DNA from: Butyricimonas faecihominis
Lineage (GTDB): Bacteria; Bacteroidota; Bacteroidia; Bacteroidales; Marinifilaceae
Reading direction: 5' to 3'
Assembly: GCF_033096445.1 (NCBI RefSeq)
Contig: NZ_AP028155.1
Span: 497,880-561,879, forward strand
Length of the DNA stretch: 64,000 bases
This document shows positions 50,791 to 59,048 of the stretch, piece after piece (position 1 is the first letter of the stretch; every line of letters starts with the position of its first letter). The position numbers and the translations under genes are program-made. The notes below the pieces were generated by a model. It made no database searches, had not been told where the DNA came from, and saw nothing but the letters and a program-made list of their open reading frames with translations.

Positions 50791-51639
50791 ATGAAAATAT
50801 ATAATGAAATAGATTTGTATCGGTATAATACAATGAAATTACATTCTATCGCTAGGATAATGTATGAACCGGAGAATGTGGACGAATTACTGGCTATTTT
50901 TCGAAAATTAAAAAAAGAAGATACTGCATTTTATTTGTTATCTGCAGGAAGTAATATCGTCTTTGGAGCAAGAATTGAACGTCCTATAGTATATTTAATG
51001 TCCTTTAATACAAATATGTCATTTTGTGAGGATGGTATATTGGAATGTGGTGCATCTGTACGAATTCAATCTTTACTTGAAAAAATAAAGGAATTTTCTT
51101 TAGGAGGTATTGAATATCTTGCTTCAGTACCATCAAGTGTGGGGGGAGCTGTATACATGAATGCAGGGAGAGGACGAAAAATAAAACGTTCTATTTCAGA
51201 CTATATTGAATCTGTGAGGTATTTGGATATTGCTGATATGCAGATAAAAAACATGTATGGGAATGATGGATATTTATATCGGAGTTCTCCTTTTCAAAGT
51301 TTAAATACGGTTATTTTGAGTGCAAGATTTAAATTTATCAAACAAGATGTTGATATAACTAACAGATTGATTAAGGAAAGATTGGCTTATTCTCAAAGAT
51401 ATTTGTCTGCAGATAAACCAAGTTGTGGATCTGTATTCTGTCTTATGAATCCAGTGATTATGAGATTACTTAGAGGTACAAGATATGGTGGTGCCATTTT
51501 TTCAAAAAAAACATCTAATTGGATATCAAATATAGATAATGCCAAAGTAGGAGATATTGAGGTTTTAATTGGGAAGGCTATTAGATGGCATAAAGTGTTC
51601 TTTTCAAGATATAAAATAGAAATTCGATTCTTCAAGTAA
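50791..51639 (+). CDS. MurB-like FAD-dependent enolpyruvyl reductase in a capsule locus
   Basis: A 282-residue homologue of UDP-N-acetylenolpyruvoylglucosamine reductase. FAD-binding stretches are SAGSNIVFG (51-59) and GIEYLASVPSSVGGAVYMNA (106-125). The expected active-site features are Arg164 in YRSSPF, Ser214 in CGSVF and Glu277 in KIEIRFF, so the protein could be active. MurB proper is a cell-wall housekeeping enzyme; a capsule-embedded copy is unusual and AT-rich like its neighbours. It may reduce an enolpyruvyl sugar to a lactyl-ether sugar. No MurA-like partner is visible. The next gene starts 1 bp after its stop. Confidence 0.85.
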   Translation: MKIYNEIDLYRYNTMKLHSIARIMYEPENVDELLAIFRKLKKEDTAFYLLSAGSNIVFGARIERPIVYLMSFNTNMSFCEDGILECGASVRIQSLLEKIKEFSLGGIEYLASVPSSVGGAVYMNAGRGRKIKRSISDYIESVRYLDIADMQIKNMYGNDGYLYRSSPFQSLNTVILSARFKFIKQDVDITNRLIKERLAYSQRYLSADKPSCGSVFCLMNPVIMRLLRGTRYGGAIFSKKTSNWISNIDNAKVGDIEVLIGKAIRWHKVFFSRYKIEIRFFK

Positions 51640-51640
51640 G

Positions 51641-52804
51641 ATGCATGTACTTCATATTGTAGATTCATACGGGGGAACAGAGGTGTATAAAAATCTTTTT
51701 GTGGCATTAGATAGTTTAGGTATACAACAAACTATTTTTGTTCCTCTTAATGTTAGTAATCATAATAGAATAGGAAATCATTTGATTGATTTTCAGGTGT
51801 CAGGATCAAAAATTATTTATTCCATAGCATTAAAGTCTTATCATAAATTCTTGTATCAATTTAAAATTTCTACGATTTTAAAGGCGATAACTTCTTCTAT
51901 TAACATCGATGAAATAGATTTAATTCATGCAGCAACTCTTTGTGTAAATGGAGCCGTCGCTCATGAATTGAATAAAAGATATAAAATACCTTATATCTGT
52001 GCTGTTAGGAACACTGATATGGAATTGTATTATAAATATTTTCGTTGGCGTATAAATTATTTTTTTAAAATATTTAAGGGAGCTTCTCAAGTAATATTTA
52101 TTTGTCCACAATATCAAAAAAAGTTTATTCGAGAAAGAATCCCCTTTGTTTATAAAAAAAATGCTGAAAAAAAGGTAGTGAATATTCCTAATGGGATTGA
52201 TCCTTTGTTTCTGAATGATAGAGTATTTGGTTGCCAAAATTTATCCGGGGCAATACATGTTATTTTTGCTTCTGCTTTTGTTAAAGGGAAAGGGCTCAAG
52301 GAAATTATTTTAGCTATCGCTATGCTCAGAGATAAAGGATACAATATTGATATTAAGGCAGTAGGTAGAGGATTGCCTTTTAGAAATGAAAATAAAAGAT
52401 ACCTTCAAGAGATAGAAACTATTGCTAACCAATATGATTGGGTACATTTAGAGAATTACATGAATAAGCGAGATTTGAAAATGTTATTTCGTGAAAGTCA
52501 TATATTCGTTATGCCTTCAAAGCCAGAAACATTTGGACTTGTTTATGTTGAGGCTTTGACTCAAAATTTGCCTATTGTCTATGCCAAAGGACAAGGATTT
52601 GATGGGTATTTTTCTGAAGGCTATATTGGATATCATGTGGAAGCCTTTAATGTTGTAGATATTGCTAATAAAATAGAATTGATTATTACAGAATATAACG
52701 ATATTGTAGGACGTATTGCAAGAATTGATCTGAAAGAGCAATTTAGTTGGGGTGAAATTGCCCAAAAGTATTATAATATATACAAGAGTATAGTTGGAAA
52801 ATGA
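51641..52804 (+). CDS. GT4-family glycosyltransferase
   Basis: A 387-residue GT-B fold transferase. The N-terminal IVDSYGGTEVYKNLFVAL is the acceptor-side loop, and the C-terminal half has the GT4 pattern VIFASAFVKGKGLKEIILAI and FVMPSKPETFGLVYVEALTQ (nucleotide-sugar site with the catalytic Glu). It adds one sugar to the lipid-linked repeat unit at the inner membrane. The stop overlaps the next start by 4 bp (ATGA). Confidence 0.92.
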   Translation: MHVLHIVDSYGGTEVYKNLFVALDSLGIQQTIFVPLNVSNHNRIGNHLIDFQVSGSKIIYSIALKSYHKFLYQFKISTILKAITSSINIDEIDLIHAATLCVNGAVAHELNKRYKIPYICAVRNTDMELYYKYFRWRINYFFKIFKGASQVIFICPQYQKKFIRERIPFVYKKNAEKKVVNIPNGIDPLFLNDRVFGCQNLSGAIHVIFASAFVKGKGLKEIILAIAMLRDKGYNIDIKAVGRGLPFRNENKRYLQEIETIANQYDWVHLENYMNKRDLKMLFRESHIFVMPSKPETFGLVYVEALTQNLPIVYAKGQGFDGYFSEGYIGYHVEAFNVVDIANKIELIITEYNDIVGRIARIDLKEQFSWGEIAQKYYNIYKSIVGK

Positions 52805-53916
52805 AAAAAATAGCATTATTGTCATTTCATAATGCAGCTAACTATGGGGCTGCACTTCAAGCTTTTGCCTTACAGGAGGCTTTGACTCGAAAAGGGTATG
52901 TTTGTGAATATATTGATTACCGGAATACGTATCGAAGTAACGCTTACAATATGAGTTATCATGTTTGGTGTAGCCTAAAAGCAAGAAAATTAAAATCAGC
53001 TTTTCTTTATTTTTTAGGAACGCCTTTTATGTGTTTACGTAAATACCGATTTAATAAATTTTATCGTAGATATTTACACTGCACAGCTTCTATTTATCAC
53101 TCATCAGCAGAAGCAAAAGTATTAAATGATAAATATGATAAATTTATTGTTGGTAGTGATCAAGTATGGAATTATGAAAATAATGGTCGAGATTTTGCTT
53201 TTTTGTTAGATTTTGTCACTGATGATGAAAAAAAAATTTCTTATTCATCAAGTTTTGGGTTAAGCTCTGTTCCTAAGGATTTACGCAAGGAGTACAAGTA
53301 CAATCTTTTGAAAATAAAATATATTTCGGTTCGTGAACGTTATGCAGTGAATTTAGTTCGAGAGCTATCAGGTCGGTGTGCCGAATTGGTTTTAGATCCA
53401 GTCTTCTTATTAAGTAGAGAAGAGTGGCAACGATTTTTATTAAATCGACCACGTAGTAAGTATATATTTACTTATACGAATCAACCAGGGCAAGTAGAGC
53501 GATTTTTTAATCAAACAGGCTATGATATACAGTATTTTAAACATTATAAATTGGCTCGGGCAACATCTTTGTTAGATTTCTTATCTAGTCATACTTGTGT
53601 AAAGTATGCGATGTCTCCATCTGAATTTGTTAGTTGTATAAATTATGCGGAACTCGTTGTATCTGCTTCATTCCATTGTATCGCATTGTCGATTATTCTT
53701 AACAAGCCATTTATAGCTATTCTTACTGGTGATACAGGAAAAGACGAGAGAGTATTGAGTATTTTACAACTGCTTGGCTTACAAAATCGCATATATTCTC
53801 CGTCAATGACGTTAGAAGAAATAAATCTTCCGATTAATTATGAGAGTGTAAACGAAGAGATCTTTAGATTACGGAAGGATTCATTTCAATTTCTTATTAA
53901 TAGTATTGAAAAATAA
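52801..53916 (+). CDS. polysaccharide pyruvyl transferase-family protein
   Basis: A 371-residue protein of the CsaB/polysaccharide pyruvyl transferase family, which adds ketal-linked pyruvate to a sugar. Family features are NYGAALQAFALQEALTRKGY near the N-terminus, FIVGSDQVWNYENNGRDFAF, and the C-terminal ASFHCIALSIILNKPFIAI. The pyruvate donor would be phosphoenolpyruvate. It overlaps the GT4 gene by 4 bp, so the two are translationally coupled. Pyruvate groups would make the capsule anionic. Confidence 0.9.
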   Translation: MKKIALLSFHNAANYGAALQAFALQEALTRKGYVCEYIDYRNTYRSNAYNMSYHVWCSLKARKLKSAFLYFLGTPFMCLRKYRFNKFYRRYLHCTASIYHSSAEAKVLNDKYDKFIVGSDQVWNYENNGRDFAFLLDFVTDDEKKISYSSSFGLSSVPKDLRKEYKYNLLKIKYISVRERYAVNLVRELSGRCAELVLDPVFLLSREEWQRFLLNRPRSKYIFTYTNQPGQVERFFNQTGYDIQYFKHYKLARATSLLDFLSSHTCVKYAMSPSEFVSCINYAELVVSASFHCIALSIILNKPFIAILTGDTGKDERVLSILQLLGLQNRIYSPSMTLEEINLPINYESVNEEIFRLRKDSFQFLINSIEK

Positions 53917-53928
53917 TAAATTAAATTT

Positions 53929-55203
53929 ATGAATAAAATAAAAATTGCTGTAATCGGTCTCGGTTACGTTGGATTACCTTTGGCTCGTCTTTTTTCAACT
54001 AAGTATTTAACTGTTGGTTTTGATATGAATCAAAGGCGAGTAGATACCTTGATGTCAGGACATGATGTGACGTTAGAGGTGGCGGATGATTTATTACAAG
54101 ATGCTATCCATAATCATGGTTTTAAGTGTACGACCCGTATCGATGAAATTAGTGATTGTAATTTTTATATAGTTGCCGTTCCAACTCCTGTAGATGAGAA
54201 TAACCGTCCTGATCTTAAACCTTTGTGGGGTGCAAGTGAAACTGTTGGAAAAGTTATTTCAAAAGGAGATATAGTAGTATATGAGTCAACAGTATATCCG
54301 GGAGTCACAGAAGAAGAATGTTTACCTGTAGTGGAACGGGTATCAGGATTAAAGTTTAATCAAGATTTCTTTGCTGGTTATAGCCCAGAACGGATTAATC
54401 CTGGAGATAAGGAACATACTGTAGAGAAGATTAAGAAAGTTACATCGGGCTCGACTCCAGAGATTGCAGAGGTTGTTGATAAGATTTATAATTCTGTACT
54501 TGAAAATGGAACTCATAAAGCTTCTTCTATTAAAGTTGCCGAGGCTTCTAAGATAATAGAGAACTCACAGCGTGATGTTAATATCGCTTTTATGAATGAA
54601 TTAGCAAAAATTTTTAATGCGATGGAGATTGATACTCACGATGTAATTGATGCCGCTTCCAGTAAGTGGAATTTTATAAAATTAAGTCCAGGGCTTGTAG
54701 GTGGACATTGTATAAGTGTAGACCCGTATTATTTAATTCAGAAAGCCCAGGTTTATGGCGTTTTACCTCGAGTTATGTCAAATGCTCGTCGTTTGAATGA
54801 TGGTATGGGGGCGTACGTAGCAAACCAAACTATTAAATGCATGAACAAAAAAGGGGTAATAGTAAAGGATTCTAGAATTTTGATTCTTGGTATTACATTT
54901 AAGGAAAATTGTCCTGATATTCGTAATACGAAAATCGTTGACATTTATCATACGTTCGAGGAGTATACGAATAATATTACTATTTACGATCCGTGGGCAG
55001 ATATTGATGCCGTTCGTCATGAATATAGTCTTGAAATAATTAATGTTCTCTCAGGTAGAGAGAAATATGATTCTATTATTCTTGCTGTTGCTCATGATGA
55101 GTTTCTAAATCTTGATATTCGTTCTCTTCTAGCGTCAGAAAATGGGGTTGTTTATGATGTGAAAGGTGTTCTTCCTAGAAAAATTGTTGATGCAAGATTA
55201 TAA
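53929..55203 (+). CDS. UDP-sugar 6-dehydrogenase (VipA/TviB or WecC type)
   Basis: A 424-residue nucleotide-sugar dehydrogenase that oxidises C6 of a UDP-HexNAc to a uronic acid with two NAD+. The Rossmann motif GLGYVGLPLA is at residues 10-19; the catalytic Cys261 is in GGHCISVDPYY; AVPTPVDENNRPDL and GYSPERINPGD are the family signatures. The best match in pattern is the TviB/VipA group (UDP-GlcNAc or UDP-GalNAc dehydrogenase); WecC-type is the alternative. Its product would supply an acidic sugar for the repeat unit. Confidence 0.94.
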   Translation: MNKIKIAVIGLGYVGLPLARLFSTKYLTVGFDMNQRRVDTLMSGHDVTLEVADDLLQDAIHNHGFKCTTRIDEISDCNFYIVAVPTPVDENNRPDLKPLWGASETVGKVISKGDIVVYESTVYPGVTEEECLPVVERVSGLKFNQDFFAGYSPERINPGDKEHTVEKIKKVTSGSTPEIAEVVDKIYNSVLENGTHKASSIKVAEASKIIENSQRDVNIAFMNELAKIFNAMEIDTHDVIDAASSKWNFIKLSPGLVGGHCISVDPYYLIQKAQVYGVLPRVMSNARRLNDGMGAYVANQTIKCMNKKGVIVKDSRILILGITFKENCPDIRNTKIVDIYHTFEEYTNNITIYDPWADIDAVRHEYSLEIINVLSGREKYDSIILAVAHDEFLNLDIRSLLASENGVVYDVKGVLPRKIVDARL

Positions 55204-55206
55204 TTA

Positions 55207-56217
55207 ATGATGTTATCTATTGTTTGCCCGATATACAATGAAGTGAGGTATATTAAAGGGTGTATAGAGTCAATTGTAGCGCAGGATTATCCTAAAGATA
55301 GTTTGGAAGTATTGTTTGTTGATGGGATGAGTTTAGATGGAACTCGCGATGTTGTACAGCAATTTATGTCTTTATATCCTTTCATTAAATTATTGGATAA
55401 TCCTAAAAAAATTACTCCCACTGCTTTAAATATAGGGGTTACTGCAGCAAAAGGTTCGATTATTTTTCGTTTAGATGCACATGCTATTTATCCTAATAAT
55501 TATTTCTCAATATTGGTTAAATACCTTGAAGAGTTGAGAGCAGATAATGTTGGCGGTATATGTAGAACACTACCTGTTAATAATACGAATGTTTGTGTTG
55601 CAATTGCTTGTGCTTTAAGTAGTCCTTTCGGTATGGGAAACTCCTATTTTAGAATAGGAATAAAAGATGTAAAAAAAGTAGATACGGTGCCTTTTGGTTG
55701 TTTTAGAAAAGAAGTATTTGATAAAGTAGGGCTTTTTGATGAAGAATTAATTCGTAATCAAGATGACGAATTTAATGGGCGGATTATTAAAGAGGGTGGT
55801 TGTATTTATTTAATACCAGAGGTTATTATAGATTATTATGCCCGAGATTCGATAAAAAAAGTAATAAAAATGTTTTATCAATATGGGTTATTTAAACCAT
55901 TAGTAAATATAAAGTTGAGAAAACCTACTACTATTCGACAATTTTTTCCTGTGTTGTTTGTTATTGGTTTAATTGTAGGTGGAGTGTTTAGTATATTTAC
56001 TTCATTGGTATATATTTATATATTAGTAGTGAGTTTATATTGGTGTCTCGCATTTTATTTTGCATTGAGTAATATACGGAAAATAAAAAGATTAGGTGGA
56101 GTGATGCTCTTACCTTTTATATTCTTCATGATACATGTAAGTTATGGTTGGGGATATTTAGTTGGAATTTTTAAGGTGATTTTTAAAAGTTCCTTTTCTG
56201 TAGTAAGCAATAGATAA
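55207..56217 (+). CDS. GT2-family glycosyltransferase with C-terminal membrane helices
   Basis: A 336-residue GT-A transferase. The N-terminus (LSIVCPIYNEVRYIKGCIES) and the first acidic site (LFVDGMSLDGTRDV) are typical GT2; RLDAHAIYP supplies the metal-binding DxD-like site; GLFDEELIRNQDDEFNGRII is the acceptor/base region. Two or three membrane helices lie at residues 250-325. It likely acts on the undecaprenyl-linked acceptor. It starts 3 bp after the dehydrogenase stop and is the last AT-rich gene of the locus. Confidence 0.9.
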   Translation: MMLSIVCPIYNEVRYIKGCIESIVAQDYPKDSLEVLFVDGMSLDGTRDVVQQFMSLYPFIKLLDNPKKITPTALNIGVTAAKGSIIFRLDAHAIYPNNYFSILVKYLEELRADNVGGICRTLPVNNTNVCVAIACALSSPFGMGNSYFRIGIKDVKKVDTVPFGCFRKEVFDKVGLFDEELIRNQDDEFNGRIIKEGGCIYLIPEVIIDYYARDSIKKVIKMFYQYGLFKPLVNIKLRKPTTIRQFFPVLFVIGLIVGGVFSIFTSLVYIYILVVSLYWCLAFYFALSNIRKIKRLGGVMLLPFIFFMIHVSYGWGYLVGIFKVIFKSSFSVVSNR

Positions 56218-56309
56218 ATTTTTTACATATATCAGATTTGTGGTATGTAAATATTGGAAATAATATTCTACATGTGATAAACCTTCTTTAATGTTGTAAT
56301 TTTTTTTAT

Positions 56310-57524
56310 ATGATACCATTTTCACCACCAAGAATTGACCAGAAGGTCATTGATGAGGTTGTTGATACCTTGAAGTCCGGTTGGATTACGACGGGACCAA
56401 AGACGAAGGAGTTTGAACGGAGACTGACAGCGTATTGTGGAAACAAGGCGACGTTGGCTGTGAACTCGAATACTGTGGGGCTTGAAGTTGTACTGCGGTG
56501 GTTTGGAGTACAGGAGGGGGATGAGGTGATTGTGCCGGCGTACACGTATTGTGCCACGGCGAATGTTATCGTGCATTGTGGGGCGAAACCGGTGATGGTG
56601 GATGTGAATGCGGATGATTTTGACGTGTGTTTGGAGAAAGTGAGGGAGGCGATCACGGATAAGACAAAGGTGATTATGCCTGTTGATTTGGGAGGTATGC
56701 CGTGTGCGTATGATGAGTTGTTTGAATTGGTGGAGGCTGAGGATGTAAAAACGTTGTTTCAGGCGAAGACGGAAGAGCAGAGGAAGTTGGGACGGATTTT
56801 AATTTTGTCGGACTCGGCTCATTCGATAGGGGCGGAATATAAGGGGCGGAAAGCGGGATGCCTGGCTGATGTTTCGGTGTTCTCTTTCCATGCGGTGAAG
56901 AATCTGACCACGGCGGAGGGTGGAGCGATCATGTTGAATTTGCCGGAGCCTTTTGATAACGAGGAGGTGTATAGGTATTTATGTACATATACTTTGCATG
57001 GACAAAATAAAGATGCGTTGGCCAAGACGAAAAGGGGGGCGTGGCGTTATGATGTGCTTGTGTCCGGTTTTAAGGGGAATATGACGGATATTATGGCTTC
57101 TATCGGTTTGGTGGAGTTGTCTCGTTACGAGGATGATACTTTGCATTATCGGAAGTGTATATATGATCAATACACTGATGCTTTTGCCCGATATGGGTGG
57201 GCAGAATTGCCGATTTATGAAACGGAAGACCGGAAGAGTTCTTATCACGTGTACTGTTTGCGGGTGAAGGGAATCACGGAGCAACAACGGGATGAGATTA
57301 TTCAGCGGATTTTTGACAAGGATGTCTCGGTAAACGTGCATTTTCAACCCTTGCCTTTGTTGAGTGCATTTAAGAATAAGGGGTATAAGATTGAAGATTA
57401 TCCGGTTGCTTACGATAATTATTGCCGGGAGATTTCTTTACCAGTGTGGTATGGGTTGAGTGAGGAGATGGTAAAAACGGTTATTGATGCTGTTATTTGT
57501 TCTGTAGAAGAGGTTTTAGCGTGA
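56310..57524 (+). CDS. DegT/DnrJ/EryC1-family sugar aminotransferase (WcfR-like)
   Basis: A 404-residue PLP-dependent sugar aminotransferase that converts a keto nucleotide sugar to an amino sugar. The PLP lysine is expected in FSFHAVKNLTTAEGG. The N-terminal FSPPRIDQKVIDEVVDTLKS and GWITTGPKTKEFE segment matches the family, and the sequence resembles WcfR of Bacteroides fragilis capsule A as I remember it. The base composition is host-like, unlike the preceding genes. The stop overlaps the next start as GTGA, so the pair is coupled. Confidence 0.93.
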   Translation: MIPFSPPRIDQKVIDEVVDTLKSGWITTGPKTKEFERRLTAYCGNKATLAVNSNTVGLEVVLRWFGVQEGDEVIVPAYTYCATANVIVHCGAKPVMVDVNADDFDVCLEKVREAITDKTKVIMPVDLGGMPCAYDELFELVEAEDVKTLFQAKTEEQRKLGRILILSDSAHSIGAEYKGRKAGCLADVSVFSFHAVKNLTTAEGGAIMLNLPEPFDNEEVYRYLCTYTLHGQNKDALAKTKRGAWRYDVLVSGFKGNMTDIMASIGLVELSRYEDDTLHYRKCIYDQYTDAFARYGWAELPIYETEDRKSSYHVYCLRVKGITEQQRDEIIQRIFDKDVSVNVHFQPLPLLSAFKNKGYKIEDYPVAYDNYCREISLPVWYGLSEEMVKTVIDAVICSVEEVLA

Positions 57525-58108
57525 TACGCTTTTGTGATGTTTTCTTTTCTTTATTGGGCTTGATAGTTCTATCACCCATTTTTGTGATTATAGCTTTATG
57601 TATCGTGTTGGATAGTCGGGGAGGTGTGTTTTATCGTCAGGTGCGAGTGGGGCGGGATGGTAAGGATTTCCGGTTGTTTAAGTTTCGATCCATGGCAAGC
57701 GGGGCGGATAAGAAGGGGTTGATAACCGTGGGGGCAAAGGATTCACGGGTAACACGGGTCGGGTATTTCCTGAGAAAGTATAAACTGGACGAGTTGCCGC
57801 AGTTGTTGAACGTGGTGCGAGGAGAGATGAGTTTGGTAGGACCGAGACCGGAGGTGAGGAAGTACGTGGATATGTACACTGTCGAGCAACATAAAGTGTT
57901 GGCGGTTGTTCCGGGTATAACGGATTATGCTTCTATCGAGTATGCGGATGAAAATACAATCTTGGGACAGGCAAGTGATCCGGACCGGGCTTATGTGGAG
58001 CAAATTATGCCGGATAAGATACGGTATAACATGAAGTATATAAATAATCGATGTTTGAAAGAGTATTTTAAAATTATATTTTTGACGTTGATGAAGATCG
58101 TTAAATGA
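57521..58108 (+). CDS. initiating sugar-phosphate transferase (PglC/WcaJ C-domain, WcfS-like)
   Basis: A 195-residue bacterial sugar transferase that loads the first sugar phosphate onto undecaprenyl phosphate. It has one N-terminal hydrophobic hairpin (FFSLLGLIVLSPIFVIIALC), then GVFYRQVRVGRDGKDFRLFK, KLDELPQLLNVVRGEMSLVG and PRPEVRKYV, the signature. I start at GTG 57521, giving the GTGA overlap with the aminotransferase stop; earlier frame from 57497 is only non-family sequence. Small PglC-like members lack the long WcaJ membrane domain. Together with the DegT gene it forms the conserved 3' end of the locus. Confidence 0.93.
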   Translation: MIRFCDVFFSLLGLIVLSPIFVIIALCIVLDSRGGVFYRQVRVGRDGKDFRLFKFRSMASGADKKGLITVGAKDSRVTRVGYFLRKYKLDELPQLLNVVRGEMSLVGPRPEVRKYVDMYTVEQHKVLAVVPGITDYASIEYADENTILGQASDPDRAYVEQIMPDKIRYNMKYINNRCLKEYFKIIFLTLMKIVK

Positions 58109-58127
58109 TGTAGGGATTACGTGATTG

Positions 58128-58167
58128 AAAAAGAGATAGTACCCCGGATGAAAGTTCGGGGTATTTT
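58128..58167 (+). repeat. 40-bp direct repeat, copy 1, containing the capsule terminator
   Basis: AAAAAGAGATAGTACCCCGG plus 20 bp more, identical to 58881-58920. It contains a hairpin TACCCCG (58140-58146) with CGGGGTA (58157-58163) followed by TTTT, an intrinsic terminator 20 bp after the initiating transferase gene. Confidence 0.9.
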
Positions 58168-58180
58168 GTTTTGAGGGCTA

Positions 58181-58211
58181 TTGTTTTTTGTATGAAAGTT
58201 TCCTATATTTG
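58181..58211 (+). promoter_or_regulatory. promoter of the toxin-antitoxin pair
   Basis: TTG at 58181-58183 and TATATTTG at 58204-58211 are 20 bp apart, matching the -33/-7 consensus, 17 bp before the antitoxin start. Confidence 0.65.
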
Positions 58212-58227
58212 TAAAAATGTTTACGTT

Positions 58228-58458
58228 ATGAGTACAAAAGCAACAATAGAGGTTGATTTGAGTCTTTTTGAGCAGTTGAAAAAATATGCAAAATCTAAAG
58301 GTCGGACGATCACGGAGGTCGTCGAAAAGCAATTAAAAAGCTTGCTTGGAACAGAGGTAAAAGACAAGCCTGTTTCTTCAAAATTAAGGGGAATTGTTAA
58401 TCTTCCAGAAAATTTTGATTATAAAGAGGAATTGAAAAATAGATCTTTGGAAAAATGA
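58228..58458 (+). CDS. antitoxin of a VapBC-like pair (DUF6364-like, ribbon-helix-helix type)
   Basis: A 76-residue protein. The N-terminal MSTKATIEVDLSLFEQLKKY (beta-strand then helix) and KGRTITEVVEKQLKSLL fit a ribbon-helix-helix DNA-binding fold; the C-terminal part (PVSSKLRGIVNLPENFDYKE) would wrap the toxin. I start at ATG 58228; the frame opens at 58171 but the added part is out of the fold and covers the promoter. Its stop overlaps the toxin start by 4 bp (ATGA). It should neutralise the PIN toxin and repress its own promoter. Confidence 0.85.
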   Translation: MSTKATIEVDLSLFEQLKKYAKSKGRTITEVVEKQLKSLLGTEVKDKPVSSKLRGIVNLPENFDYKEELKNRSLEK

Positions 58459-58862
58459 AGCATTATTGTGTAGATACAAATGTCGTCATTGATATGTTGG
58501 CAAATCGTGGTGAATTTGCGGAAGCGGCTTCAAATCTTATGGATGCTGCAGGGCGTGGTGAAATTTGCGTGTATATATCCTCCTTGTCATATTCGAATAT
58601 ATATTACATTATTCGACGATATTTGGGGCATGAGAGAACGATAGAAAGTTTGAAAGAATTGTCTAAATACGTGGGAATTCTTCCTGTAAATGGGAAAATA
58701 ATTCGTTTATCTCTTGATTCTGAATTTGGTGATTTTGAGGATGCAATACAATATTTTTCTGCTTTGCAGAATAGAAAAATCGAAGCAATTGTAACTCGAA
58801 ATGTAAAAGATTTTAAATTGTCCACATTGCCGGTTCTACAACCATCGGAATTATTAGTTTGA
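58455..58862 (+). CDS. PIN-domain ribonuclease toxin (VapC-like)
   Basis: A 135-residue PIN-domain protein. The acidic site residues are Asp7 in VDTNVVIDML, then Asp93 and Asp96 in GDFEDAIQYFSA, and Asp119 in VTRNVKDF. The second acidic position common in VapC is Asn48 here (SYSNIYYI). VapC toxins cleave tRNA or rRNA; the target here is unknown. It is coupled to the antitoxin by an ATGA overlap and ends 18 bp before the second 40-bp repeat. Confidence 0.9.
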   Translation: MKHYCVDTNVVIDMLANRGEFAEAASNLMDAAGRGEICVYISSLSYSNIYYIIRRYLGHERTIESLKELSKYVGILPVNGKIIRLSLDSEFGDFEDAIQYFSALQNRKIEAIVTRNVKDFKLSTLPVLQPSELLV

Positions 58863-58880
58863 TAATTTGTGATTGTTTGT

Positions 58881-58920
58881 AAAAAGAGATAGTACCCCGG
58901 ATGAAAGTTCGGGGTATTTT
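58881..58920 (+). repeat. 40-bp direct repeat, copy 2, terminator of the toxin-antitoxin pair
   Basis: Identical to 58128-58167, with hairpin TACCCCG (58893-58899) and CGGGGTA (58910-58916) then T-run. GTGATTG precedes both copies (58121-58127 and 58869-58875), so the similarity extends slightly upstream. Confidence 0.9.
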
Positions 58921-59048
58921 TGTACGATGAAAAAGTTGTAGTAGGTGAAGATGTAGCTGTCAAATCGGCAGGAATTTGGGTTTGGCATAACTATTGTCAT
59001 TTAGTTGTCGTAAAATTTGAAGTATAATTAAATTAAAAATATAGAGTT

